A stretch of DNA of 64,000 nt from Nitrococcus mobilis Nb-231 (GTDB lineage: Bacteria > Pseudomonadota > Gammaproteobacteria > Nitrococcales > Nitrococcaceae), in assembly GCF_000153205.1 (NCBI RefSeq), contig NZ_CH672427.1, positions 1,556,060 through 1,620,059 of the forward strand, read 5' to 3'. Below are positions 53,901 to 62,296 of this stretch, piece after piece (position 1 is the first letter of the stretch; every line of letters begins with the position of its first letter). The translations under genes and the position numbers were made by a program. The notes beneath the pieces were generated by a model. That model had not been told where the DNA came from. It saw only the letters and a list, made by a program, of their open reading frames with translations, and did no database searches.

Positions 53901-54935
53901 AGATCCGGCGGGGGCACCCTGCGCCTAGCAGGCACGGCGAATTTTACCGGCAAGGCACCGCGCGCCGAAATGCAGATCAATGGCCAGGATTTTCAGGCGT
54001 TCAACACCGACGACGCCCACGTGTTCATCTCTCCGGCTCTGCAAATATCGCTGGATGAATCAGCCATTTCGGTCACCGGCGAAGTGCGTGTACCGCGCGC
54101 CACTATTACCCCGCATAAGATCCCGCCCTCCGCCGTTACGGTCTCCGAGGATCAAATCATTGTCAGACCAGATCAGAAAACACCGGCGGTCACCGCCGCT
54201 CGCAAGCTGCATGTCCGGGTCCGCCTCATCCTGGGGGAGGACGTTCATTTCGAGGGCTTCGGCCTCAAGGGGCGCCTAGAAGGGCGCTTGCTCATCGTTC
54301 AACAGCCGGAGGAACCGACCAAGGGCAGCGGCGAACTGCGAATCGTAGAAGGCGAATACCGCGCTTACGGTCAAGGGCTCGTCATCGACACCGGCCGCGT
54401 CCTGTTCGCGGGCGGACCGATCGATCAACCTGGGATCGACGTTCGCGCGGTACGTCATCCCGCGGAGGACATCACCGTCGGGGTCCGGGCACGCGGCACT
54501 CTTAAGGAACCCAAGCTCACGATCTTCTCCGATCCGTCGATGACGCAGGCCGAACAACTCTCGTGGCTGGTACTCGGGCGCCCCCTGCAAGGCACCTCCA
54601 GTTCCGAGAATTCTATGCTGACGCAGGCGGCATTGGCGTTGGGACTGAAAGGCGGCGATTTCCTGGCTAAAAAACTCGGTGGGAGCCTCGGCGTCGATAC
54701 CATCGGAATTGAAACGGGCTCCGGCGAGGCCGGCGCCGCCAGCAACACCAAAGAGGCCTCCCTAGTGGTTGGCAAGTATCTGTCACCCGGCCTCTATGTC
54801 AGCTACGGCATCGGTTTGTTCGATCAGGTCTCGACGGTCAAGCTCCAATACACGCTGAGCAGCCATTGGAAGCTTGTCACCGAATCATCGCGTATAGGCA
54901 CCGGCGGTGACGTGATCTATATGATCGAGCGCTGA
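50970..54935 (+). CDS. tamB: TamB-like AsmA-superfamily translocation protein
   Basis: Inner-membrane-anchored periplasm-spanning protein of 1321 residues, partner of TamA in outer-membrane protein or phospholipid transport. One N-terminal helix (ILATVLSLIVTALGLVVLVV) is followed by long repetitive beta-strand sequence. The C-terminal DUF490 domain shows GRVLFAGGPIDQPGIDVRA, LSWLVLGRPLQG and the terminal YVSYGIGLFDQVSTVKLQY. The ATG at 50970 directly follows the tamA stop. A TTG two codons earlier overlaps the stop and is not preferred. Length matches TamB. Confidence 0.94.
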   Translation: MRAILATVLSLIVTALGLVVLVVALVLTTETGLEVTLGQAQAFLPKRFSVSSIDGRLIGPLTIRNLELKTKTSRLTAGYIHFDWSPTRLFLGAVVIDRLHVRNASFTSYANASPEKPEPSEPPDPLALLQPPLAIELNDIALRNFEYRAPESEPFVIERAELAAGLDARGLHIDTLRAAGPLFELEGQASIEPQNGQPTEAKLNWQVRLPDYPTAAGHLTLNGSLQELHIKQRTKAPYRTQATVVLTDVLGEPHFRAKLKLNAINLPAIRADLPNVTINATVRAKGQAADIEYTTRAKVVEPAQGTFTLALDGGLEKQILGIDRLALAVVDTPIRLQATGQVNLSGEQPDLRLKADWQKLRWPLQGEPQITSPNGHLAITGTPLNLTAGLDATVGNTGGVDARIRREQDNIRLALNWHDLNWPLQEPRIASPQGTARVKGTLQQYTLAVHTQVNMPEQANGHVILEGTGSSQSIDLKRINLKVLQGEVKGNASVVWQPQLDARISLNGDGINPGVLLPEWPGKLALQIQASAQQTETLTAQLAALDITGRLRDQDFALKARGDYHEDELQLERLSLVSGSSTIQASGTVGSTLGINWRIDSENLATLWPGAAGSLHARGKSEGPLRQPRVKATLTGEGLRYTQYKVGELDLQANVDLQGHTQSSLELNLQNGLAAGIELRKIRFTGYGTPQNHELELAANTSTGDAELHLNGGLKQSIWSFRLTQARLKYPALPAWTLAEPTQGRVSTEVQELERSCWVSAQAKLCLRGQKSAEGLQAAFQLQRLPFGYFAEFLPTNIGLKGKLSGHGEIRQPTGAALAGDVQIETTAGEILAATDEAKAPTPVLRFKPADVRAVVGDQGLKLQIDLPFVDQGGLQVNAQIPAGDAPLTVRPLNGQIHAQIRDIGFLAKLAPDIERIAGRLQGRMQISGSLARPVLLGRLALLNGSARLLTPGLDITELSLEIAGQRDGGLSYSLDARSGGGTLRLAGTANFTGKAPRAEMQINGQDFQAFNTDDAHVFISPALQISLDESAISVTGEVRVPRATITPHKIPPSAVTVSEDQIIVRPDQKTPAVTAARKLHVRVRLILGEDVHFEGFGLKGRLEGRLLIVQQPEEPTKGSGELRIVEGEYRAYGQGLVIDTGRVLFAGGPIDQPGIDVRAVRHPAEDITVGVRARGTLKEPKLTIFSDPSMTQAEQLSWLVLGRPLQGTSSSENSMLTQAALALGLKGGDFLAKKLGGSLGVDTIGIETGSGEAGAASNTKEASLVVGKYLSPGLYVSYGIGLFDQVSTVKLQYTLSSHWKLVTESSRIGTGGDVIYMIER

Positions 54936-54963
54936 GCCAGCTCGTTTTGAACCCTGCTCGCCC

Positions 54964-55461
54964 TTAACTGACCAACCAGACAGCGAGTACCTCAGCCTGA
55001 CCGCCGGCTCGGCCGCGAAAGATATCGCGTAGCGCCGAGACGTGCTCATGCGGCAGAACAATCGTGCGACAGCCGAGCTCCTGCGCTATGCAGCGCAGCG
55101 CCTCACCAAGCTCCTCGTCCGCAAGAGCGGGGCTGCCGATTTTCATGTGCACGAGATCGGCCGACACACCGGCTGCGATCAAGCGATCGTGCGCCTTGTT
55201 CAAGGTGACGCGGCACCTGTCCTCCTGCTCGCTTACCCATCTATAAATATCGCGTTCAAGCGCGCCGTGAAGCTGCAACTCACGATCAGGATCCTCGGCG
55301 CCGCCATGTTCGCGCAAAAGTGGCGGCACCTACGGCAATCGGTGGTAGAGGTGCACCGCGAGATGGCCGCGGCCCGCGATCAGGGCGGCCACGTAATCAA
55401 TCACACGATACATCACCGCACAATCTTCCACGGAAACGAGAATACGCTCATTGCTTCCCAC
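54964..55461 (-). pseudogene. Universal stress protein-like gene with internal amber codon
   Basis: One frame starts at GTG 55461 (VGSNERILVSVEDCAVMYRV) with GGAGG upstream. It meets TAG at 55332-55330 after about 43 codons and then continues in the same frame for about 120 more residues to a stop at 54964. The second part reads ALRCIAQELGCRTIVLPHEH, like the nucleotide-binding end of UspA domains. The single nonsense codon separates the two parts. It is either a pseudogene or a sequencing error; read-through cannot be excluded. Confidence 0.55.
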
Positions 55462-55562
55462 CGTAGCACCTCCAGCACAAACCCCGTCTGTTATCTTTTC
55501 GAGCTGCACTCGGCCTTAACCATTCCCGAACGCAAACCGCTTCCGTCCATAGCCCCGCTCGC

Positions 55563-56828
55563 CTAGACTTTAAACTGCGTCTCACCTTCCCAACGCGCGA
55601 CCAGGGTGGTCACCGCACCGTCACCCATAACGTTCACACTGGTGCGGCACATGTCGAGCAGGCGATCGGTAACGAACAGCACCCCGATCGACTCGGCCGG
55701 CAACCCCACCGACGTGATGATGACGGCAATGGCCACCAGCGAAGCGGCCGGCACGCCGGCTACCCCTACGGCGGTCAGCAAGGCCATCACCGCCACCAAA
55801 ACCTGAGTACCGAAAGTAAGATCAACGCCGTAGGCCTGAATCAGAAACAACGCGCCCACACATTCATAGAGTGCCGTTCCGTCCATGTTCAGCGTGGCAC
55901 CCAATGGTAAAACGAAATTCGATATTTTTTTGGAAACGCCGACGTTGTTTTCCAGGCAAGCAATATTAACCGGTAACGTGCCGTTGGAAGAGGCGGTGGA
56001 AAAAGCCGTCAACAAGGCGGGCGAGACCGCCTTGAAATACCGCCATGGATTGATTCGGCCAACAAAGCAGAGCAGCGCCGGCAATGTGATGAACATATGG
56101 AACGCCAACGCGGCAAGCACGGTCGCGGCGAAGACCAGCAACGGCCGAATACCCCCCAAACCGGTTTCGGCCACCACTTCGGCCACTAAACCGAAAACCC
56201 CGAGCGGTGCGAAGCGCATCACCCACATTGTCATGCGCATCATCACATCGAATACACCCTCCCAAAAGGCCTTCAACGTCGCGTCGGGGACACCTTCGAG
56301 TTGATTCATGAAATAGCCGAATACGAGACTGAAAAAAATCAACGCCAGCATATCGGCGGCACGCGCTGCCTCAATGATGTTCTCCGGCACCACCCCCAGC
56401 AGTATTTTGGTCAACCCCTCACCCGCACCGCCTTTGACGCTTTGCGCGATTTGCGCCGCGCGCGCATCCAAACCGAGCTGTGCGCCGACCGGCTGCCCGT
56501 CGGAAAGACCCGGGCTAATGAGGTTGATCAGCAGCACACCGACGCAAACCGCCGCTGCGGTTGTCGTCAGATAAAGCAGCAAGGTGCGCAGACTCAAGCG
56601 ACCAAAACCTCGGGCGGATCCGATGCTGCCGATACTCGTCACCATGGCGGCTACCACCAACGGCACGATCAGCATCTTCAAGGCATTGATGAATAAGGTA
56701 CCGATGAGCTCGTAGCTGCCGAGCAAAGACACACCGAGCAATTTGGTTTGCGTATCGGTGAATAAGCCGGCCCCGGCGGCCAACGCCAAGGCGATGAGAA
56801 TCTGCCAATGCAAAGCAAGCGCGCGCAT
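55563..56828 (-). CDS. Dicarboxylate/amino acid:cation symporter (DAACS family)
   Basis: Inner-membrane secondary transporter of 421 residues, related to GltP/DctA. The Ser-rich reentrant-loop motif appears as AFSTASSNGTLPVNIACLEN. The substrate-binding NMDGTALYECVGALFL segment and the later GVPAASLVAIAVIITSVGLP match the DAACS core. It probably imports glutamate, aspartate or C4-dicarboxylates with Na+ or H+. The start has GAGG five bases upstream. The leader contains a terminator-like hairpin (see 56846-56877), which suggests control by attenuation. Substrate specificity is not decidable here. Confidence 0.9.
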   Translation of the reverse strand: MRALALHWQILIALALAAGAGLFTDTQTKLLGVSLLGSYELIGTLFINALKMLIVPLVVAAMVTSIGSIGSARGFGRLSLRTLLLYLTTTAAAVCVGVLLINLISPGLSDGQPVGAQLGLDARAAQIAQSVKGGAGEGLTKILLGVVPENIIEAARAADMLALIFFSLVFGYFMNQLEGVPDATLKAFWEGVFDVMMRMTMWVMRFAPLGVFGLVAEVVAETGLGGIRPLLVFAATVLAALAFHMFITLPALLCFVGRINPWRYFKAVSPALLTAFSTASSNGTLPVNIACLENNVGVSKKISNFVLPLGATLNMDGTALYECVGALFLIQAYGVDLTFGTQVLVAVMALLTAVGVAGVPAASLVAIAVIITSVGLPAESIGVLFVTDRLLDMCRTSVNVMGDGAVTTLVARWEGETQFKV

Positions 56829-56845
56829 TCCAACCTCAGGCGAAC

Positions 56846-56877
56846 AAAAAGGCGAGCGCGGGTGTAGGCACGCTCGC
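56846..56877 (-). terminator. Terminator-like hairpin in the leader of the DAACS symporter
   Basis: Read on the minus strand, a seven-base stem (gcgagcg / cgctcgc) with a 12-base loop is followed by c and a run of five T, ending 17 bases before the symporter ATG. It lies downstream of nothing else on that strand, so it is placed as a leader attenuator candidate. Confidence 0.5.
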
Positions 56878-57055
56878 GCTTAGCACTGCCAAAGTCAAAT
56901 CATCCAGACGGTTATCGCTACAAGCAAATCGATCTTGAGGAATCTCCCTATATTAGAAGGTATTCGGCCGCGCGAGCGCGGACCAAAAAGCTCGACGGGC
57001 ACCCGCCGAAGGATGGATACTATACAGTTTACCCGCTGCATAAGGGGGTGTACTG

Positions 57056-58387
57056 ATGTTCGAGCCGAAGGTCCTGTTTGCAACGGATCTCGACGGGGAT
57101 CTCGGACGCGGGCTGCACCTGGCAACCGATCTGGCGTTGAAACACGCGGCAACGCTGTTGCTGCTGCACGTGGTTCCCTACCCCGCCAGCGACGGCGAGG
57201 GGCTTCTCCACCGTGTTCTCGAGGCTTCCATGCGGCGTCCCGATCAGATACTGGCCGGCCTCACACCAACCGACGCCGCAGTACCCTACCGCCACATTTT
57301 GGAGAGCGGAGAACCCGAGGACCGCATCCTGGAGGTGGCCGAGCGCGAACGGGTGGACCGCATCCTGCTGGAGGTTCAACCGCGCTCCACGCTTCGGAAA
57401 ATGCTCGGGCGCAGCACCGTCGAGCGGATCATAGCGCGCGCCCCTTGCCCGGTCGTGACTTACCGTGCCCCCGCCCCTAGCAAAGGCCTAGCCGCAACAC
57501 CGTCGCCTAAACTGCACCATGCGGATGCCCCGTTCCAAGCTTTACAGGTCATGTTGGCTGCACGGGTGGATGCTTTGGAATGGTGGCTGTCCGTTCAGCG
57601 CAACGCGGTGCAAAGCGTCGCGAATCGTTTGGGTGTCCAAGACGGTGTGGCGGGACTCGTGGCGAGCGAGCTGCGAAGTCTCGGGCCCGCGCTGCGCGTG
57701 CGCGCCCAACGCCTGCTGGAATTGGAGCTTGGCGAACTTGGACGGGCGATAGGTGCAATCGGGGTCTACGTGCTCGACCCAAGTGGGCAGGTTTTGCTAG
57801 GCTATGGCGTTAATCCCGATCCCAGCGAAGCCTGCACCCGCTTCCTGGCGCGCGCACGCGAGCAAGGCGCCGCGGTGTCGATCCCCATGTCCGCCACTTC
57901 GAACGGTCCTCGCTCGGGCGGCGTTATTCTCGGCGCCGCCAAGGTCCCGGTCCGTGGCGCGGCCGATGTTTTGCTCGTCTACGTATTCGACGCACGGCGG
58001 GACTTTTTGCGCATCCTCGCCCAACCCGGGCCGGTCCCTTCAGCCGAGACTTACGCCTTCGACGAGCGCGGCATCATGCTCTCCAACAGCCGGTTTCCCG
58101 ATCAACTGCGCCGCCTGGGACTGTTGCCGCCGGACAAGATGGTCCAAACTCCTCACCTGCTGCGGGTGTGCGACCCAGGGGGCAATCTTCTCAGCGGCTA
58201 CCACCCCACACTGCCTAAGGAGCAATGCCCACTTACCGTGATGGCAGCCCAGGCTACAGCCGGTCAAAGCGGTTTCGACAACCGCGGCTACCGTGACTAC
58301 CGTGGCGTTGAGGTCGTCGGAACTTGGCGCTGGCTGGATTTTTACGGCTTCGGCGTCGCCGCAGAGATGGACCGCCCCATCGGGTAG
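57056..58387 (+). CDS. Universal stress protein domain fused to a sensor-like domain
   Basis: A 443-residue cytosolic protein. Residues 1-145 are a UspA domain (KVLFATDLDGDLGRGLHLAT, DRILEVAERERVDRILLE, and a C-terminal VERIIARAPCPVVTYR). Its ATP-loop is G-x2-G-like (LGRSTVER) but modified. Residues about 160-440 resemble a double-Cache-type sensory region, with a soluble rather than membrane-bound layout (FDERGIMLSNSRFPDQLRRL). The stop comes right after VAAEMDRPIG, where related domains usually continue, so the protein may be truncated. It opens a plus-strand unit facing the SulP relic. Ligand unknown. Confidence 0.65.
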   Translation: MFEPKVLFATDLDGDLGRGLHLATDLALKHAATLLLLHVVPYPASDGEGLLHRVLEASMRRPDQILAGLTPTDAAVPYRHILESGEPEDRILEVAERERVDRILLEVQPRSTLRKMLGRSTVERIIARAPCPVVTYRAPAPSKGLAATPSPKLHHADAPFQALQVMLAARVDALEWWLSVQRNAVQSVANRLGVQDGVAGLVASELRSLGPALRVRAQRLLELELGELGRAIGAIGVYVLDPSGQVLLGYGVNPDPSEACTRFLARAREQGAAVSIPMSATSNGPRSGGVILGAAKVPVRGAADVLLVYVFDARRDFLRILAQPGPVPSAETYAFDERGIMLSNSRFPDQLRRLGLLPPDKMVQTPHLLRVCDPGGNLLSGYHPTLPKEQCPLTVMAAQATAGQSGFDNRGYRDYRGVEVVGTWRWLDFYGFGVAAEMDRPIG

Positions 58388-58503
58388 GCATCGCGAAGAT
58401 CCAGATGAGCCAAATTATCGGATTCGGGCGATGTGCATATTCGGCCTGACGGGCCGGAGGTCTTCCGCCACCCGCACCGTGACTCCACAGCGAACCTCCG
58501 CAT

Positions 58504-59747
58504 TTAGAATCTATCTCTGCCGCCTCCCTCCTCCTTTGCTTTCTTTGCTTTGAAAGTGGTGTTGGTTGAGCCAATCGATCGCCGCTTGATAAAAAAGAGC
58601 GACGCCATGATCATCCCAACCGCCACGGCTTGGAGGAGATCCACGAGCACCGTGAGCAGCAGCACGGCGAGCATGACCGCGAAGTCCGTCCTCGGCACGT
58701 GGCGAAAATGCCTCAGCCCCCGGTAGTCGATGATGCCGATTCCAACGGTGATCAGAATCCCGGCGAGGACCGCCATGGGAATTCGAGAGGCGTAGGGTCC
58801 GAATGCGGCGAGGATTGCAAGCAAGACGAGCCCGTGAATCACGCCCGAGAGGCGACCTCTACCGCCGGATTTGATGTTGACGGCCGTGCGCATGGTCGCC
58901 CCGGCCCCGGGAATCCCCCCGATGATACCGACCACCGTGTTGCCGATGCCCTGACCGATGAGTTCCCGGTTACTGTCATGGTGGGTCTTGGTAAGGTTAT
59001 CCGCCACCATCGAGGTCAGCAGAGAATCAAGGGCACCCAAGGCCGCGAGGGTCAAGGCAGGAATAAGGATCAGCGCGATCTCGGCGGGCCCGATCAGCGA
59101 CAAGCGCAGCTCGGGAAAACCCGTCGGGATCTCCCCGATGGTCGGGATGTCGAGCTTGAATAGGATCGCCGCCGCAGTCCCAGCCAAAAGGGCGAGCAGG
59201 GTTCCCGGTACCGCCTTGATGATCCGCGGGCTTAGATAGACCACTGTGATGGTCAGGGTTGCGATCCCGGCAGCGGCCCACTCGGCATTGGCGATCGCCT
59301 GCCCGAAGCTTTCCAGCGCCGCGAGCACACCGGGCGAGGCCGGCAACCCGAGGAAGGGGTAAATCTGCAACAGGATGATGATCACGCCGATGCCGCTCAT
59401 AAAGCCTGAGACGACAGGATACGGGATATACTGAACGCACTTGCCGAGTCGCAGAACACCCATGAGGATCTGGAAGATGCCGGCTAGGGCGAAGGTCGCG
59501 AAGACCAAAACGGGGTTGTCCACAAAGGCGGCGATGATCGTAGCGGAGACTACTGTCATCGGACCGGTCGGCCCGCTGATCTGGGGCTTGGTCCCGCCGA
59601 AAATCGAAGCGAGGATCCCGATGGCGATGGCCCCGTAGAGGCTCGCGCCCGGCCCGAGGCCACCCCGAACCCGAGCGCTAACGGCAAGGCAACGATACCG
59701 GCGGTGAGGCCGCCGAAAATATCGCCACGGAGGTTATCGATCTTCAT
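58504..59747 (-). pseudogene. SulP-family anion transporter, frameshifted
   Basis: The first part (start 59747, KIDNLRGDIFGGLTAGIVAL and GFGVASG) and the second part (SGPTGPMTVVSATIIAAFVD onward, to 58504) are in different frames. The break fits loss of one copy of the seven-base unit ctcgggc (plus-strand gcccgag, 59652-59658). Adding it back restores ASGLGPGASLYGA, the normal SulP loop. The transporter core is otherwise complete (LIGQGIGNTVVGIIGGIPGA), but the C-terminal STAS domain is missing. The likely role was bicarbonate or sulfate uptake. The start has a GAGGGG ribosome site. Confidence 0.82.
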
Positions 59748-60112
59748 CGATGCCCCTCTGCCAACCAGCTGCACGCGCAAGACGCGCTTCCGCTCGGAAG
59801 CGTCGACGCGTCACTCAATTTTCTCGGCCCGATATCACCAGCTACGCGGAGCACCCAGCCTTCGAAAAATAACCTCCTTTTATAGGCAACTTATAGGCAG
59901 CGTCTTCGATCTCACGAAGCTGCGCTTTGAAACCGCTTTGATCGACTTTACGCTCAGACGTTACTTGCACGATGTGGAGGATAATGTCTTGTGCAAGAAG
60001 GGTAACGTAGACGCCGCAGTCCTCGTTTGAAAATCACTCTCTACCCGGTAAGCCCGAGCTACCGGGTTGGCAGCCTCGATGGTCTAGCTGTGAATCTATT
60101 TAAGTATGGATC
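59748..60112. other. Gap between SulP gene and Hsp20; contains an 8-base inverted repeat
   Basis: About 365 bases. A perfect inverted repeat (acccggta / taccgggt, 60043-60067, nine-base loop) is the only structure seen. No gene supported. The adjacent hsp20 terminator (60113-60142) explains the next bases. Confidence 0.45.
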
Positions 60113-60142
60113 ATAAAAACGGCGGAGCCTTCGCTCCGCCGT
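60113..60142 (-). terminator. Rho-independent terminator of the hsp20 gene
   Basis: Read on the minus strand: a ten-base perfect stem (acggcggagc / gctccgccgt) with a four-base loop, followed by five T. It begins 38 bases after the hsp20 stop. Strong and correctly placed. Confidence 0.9.
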
Positions 60143-60180
60143 GCCGTATCATCGGTAGTTTCCCAACCAGAAAAGCGTGC

Positions 60181-60630
60181 TTAGCCCTCCACAGGAATGC
60201 GGCGCGGGAGCGCTATTTGGCGCTTACCGATCTCGATGATCAGCACCCCATTCGACCCACGGGCCTTGATGGCATCGGGATCGGCACTGTCCGGCAACGA
60301 AAAGCGACGATAGAACATGCCCTGCGAGCGCTCGACGCGACGCACCCCGCCCTCTTCGGACACAGCCTCGTGCTTGCGCTCGCCACGGATGCTCAGCACG
60401 CCGTTCTCCATAGTCACCTCGATGTCCTCGGGGCTGACCCCGGGCACGTCGGCCTCGACCAAGAATCGGTCTTGCTCCTCCCGAATGTCCACCGCCGGCA
60501 CCCACTGACTGGTTTCCACGCTGGAAACATCCTGGCCGAAGTCGAACAGCGGGCTGTCGAACAACCGATTGATCTCATGGCTCAGATCACGCAACGGAAA
60601 CCCACTCGGACGATAACGCACCAGATCCAT
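60181..60630 (-). CDS. Hsp20-family small heat shock protein
   Basis: A 149-residue chaperone holdase with a central alpha-crystallin domain. VPAVDIREEQDRFLVEADVP, then GVLSIRGERKHE and NGVLIIEIGKRQ with the usual G-x-L motif, lie between about residues 42 and 140. A short N-terminal arm (SHEINRLFDSPLFDF) and C-terminal tail (ALPRRIPVEG) are present; the tail contains an I-x-V-like anchoring motif. It forms oligomers that bind unfolding proteins. Single gene with its own terminator. Confidence 0.93.
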   Translation of the reverse strand: MDLVRYRPSGFPLRDLSHEINRLFDSPLFDFGQDVSSVETSQWVPAVDIREEQDRFLVEADVPGVSPEDIEVTMENGVLSIRGERKHEAVSEEGGVRRVERSQGMFYRRFSLPDSADPDAIKARGSNGVLIIEIGKRQIALPRRIPVEG

Positions 60631-60906
60631 AACTCATCACCTCCGCTGGTATTTTCTCTCGCTGAACGATTCATCGTGTCTGAACGGAGAAATGGGGATA
60701 ATCCACTGGGTTTCAAGAGGGTAGGGCATGCGCACCCCCCGCAGACCCTGACCGGTTCACCTGGCGCTTTACCCGCTCACAATGTACAAAGCGGCTGCCC
60801 GCCAAATACGAAGCGTTTGAGGCAGCGACCTAGGCTGCCAAACAAGCTCGCGTGCTGTAGGATCGGCGCATTCGCTTAAAATCGCTAAAGTCGGGGCCAA
60901 AACGCC

Positions 60907-61524
60907 GTGCGAACCAAGCAAAAACCAACTCTAAGCAGAGGGGCGTGGTCGCTGTCCGCCCTCCTGATGCTGTCCGTCTTCTTGACGGGCTGCGGTATTA
61001 ACAACATTCCCACCTATGACGAACAGGTCAAATCAGCCTGGTCCCAGGTGGAGAACCAATATCAGCGGCGGGCCGATCTGGTGCCCAATCTGGTGGAGAC
61101 GGTAAAGGGGTTCGCCCGCCAGGAAAAGGAAACGCTGACCGCAGTGGTGGAAGCACGCGCCAAGGCGACCTCCATTCAAGTGGATGCCAGCATCCTTGAC
61201 GACCCGCAGAAGCTGCAACAATTCCAGCAGGCGCAGACGCAGCTCACCGGTGCCCTGAGTCGATTGATGGCGGTCTCCGAGCGCTACCCGCAGCTGCAGT
61301 CGAATCAGAACTTCCTCGCGCTCCAATCCCAACTGGAGGGCACCGAGAACCGGATCACAGTGGCCCGGCGCGACTTCATCACCGCCGTCAAGCGTTACAA
61401 CACCGAGATTCGAACCTTCCCGGGCCGAATCTGGCACAGCCTTCTGTACAGCGATCTGGCGTTGCGGGAAAACTTCGAAGCCACTGCCGACAATGCCGAT
61501 CAAGCGCCCCAAGTGAAGTTCTGA
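60907..61524 (+). CDS. LemA-family lipoprotein
   Basis: A 205-residue protein with a lipoprotein signal and lipobox (LSVFLTGCG, Cys near residue 29), followed by the LemA domain (YDEQVKSAWSQVENQYQRRA, DLVPNLVETVKGFA, ending in FPGRIWHSLLY). LemA proteins form helical bundles, often beside TPM genes, and their biochemical role is unclear. The start is GTG at 60907. It is the first gene of an operon with two TPM-domain genes; its stop shares one base with the next start. Only N-terminal anchoring is expected. Confidence 0.9.
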   Translation: MRTKQKPTLSRGAWSLSALLMLSVFLTGCGINNIPTYDEQVKSAWSQVENQYQRRADLVPNLVETVKGFARQEKETLTAVVEARAKATSIQVDASILDDPQKLQQFQQAQTQLTGALSRLMAVSERYPQLQSNQNFLALQSQLEGTENRITVARRDFITAVKRYNTEIRTFPGRIWHSLLYSDLALRENFEATADNADQAPQVKF

Positions 61525-62270
61525 TGCCTCGTCACTTACGCCTCCCCTCGCTGTTGCTTTTATTGCTGTATGCCCTTGCGGCCCAAGCCCAGCCCGACTT
61601 CCCCCCGCTGAGCGGACGGGTGGTGGACCAAGCCGGGCTATTAGATACGCCCTTGGAATCTCGACTGACGCAGATGCTCGCGGCGCATGAGAAAGCCACC
61701 ACCGAGCAGATCGTGGTGGTCACAGTGCCGAATCTGCAAGGCTACACCATAGAGGATTTCGGCTATCGGCTCGGGCGCTTTTGGGGCATCGGTCAGAAAG
61801 GCGAAGATAACGGGGCGCTGCTGATTATTGCTCCAAAGGAGCGGAAAATCCGCATCGAAGTCGGCTACGGCCTGGAAGGCCGCCTGACGGATGCCCAGTC
61901 ATCAGTGATCATCAACCGGGTCATCGCCCCGGCCTTAAAGCAGGGGGATTTCACCGGCGGCATCACCCGTGGCGCCCAAGCGATACTGCAGGTCCTGGGA
62001 GGCCAGCCGCTCGCGGCAGAACCGGTGTCTGCGCGCGGACACGGGGCAGATGCGCCCAAGCTGCCGGCGGCCATCCTGTTTTTCCTATTGATAAGCGTCG
62101 TCGTCAACTTCCTCGGCCGAGGCCGAAGCGGCCACGCCGCCCTCGGTGGATTGCTGCTGGGAAGCCTGTTGGGTCGAGGCCGCTTCGGCGGTGGCAGTGG
62201 CTCCGGCGGCGGCGGTTTTGGAGGCGGAGGCGGCGGCTTCGGGGGCGGCGGTGCCTCCGGTGGCTGGTAA
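61524..62270 (+). CDS. TPM-domain membrane protein with glycine-rich tail (YgcG-like)
   Basis: A 248-residue protein: signal peptide (LLLLLYALAAQA), then a TPM domain (about residues 25-155; RVVDQAGLLDTPLESRLTQM, VVTVPNLQGYTIEDFGYRLG, IEVGYGLEGRLTDAQSSVII). One membrane helix (AAILFFLLISVVVNFLG) and a Gly-rich C-terminal tail with GGGGFGGGG repeats follow. This is the common LemA-associated TPM type. The catalytic role is unknown; relatives in plants act in photosystem repair. It overlaps the LemA stop by one base. Confidence 0.9.
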   Translation: MPRHLRLPSLLLLLLYALAAQAQPDFPPLSGRVVDQAGLLDTPLESRLTQMLAAHEKATTEQIVVVTVPNLQGYTIEDFGYRLGRFWGIGQKGEDNGALLIIAPKERKIRIEVGYGLEGRLTDAQSSVIINRVIAPALKQGDFTGGITRGAQAILQVLGGQPLAAEPVSARGHGADAPKLPAAILFFLLISVVVNFLGRGRSGHAALGGLLLGSLLGRGRFGGGSGSGGGGFGGGGGGFGGGGASGGW

Positions 62271-62296
62271 TTCCATTCGCTGAGTACGAACTACCC

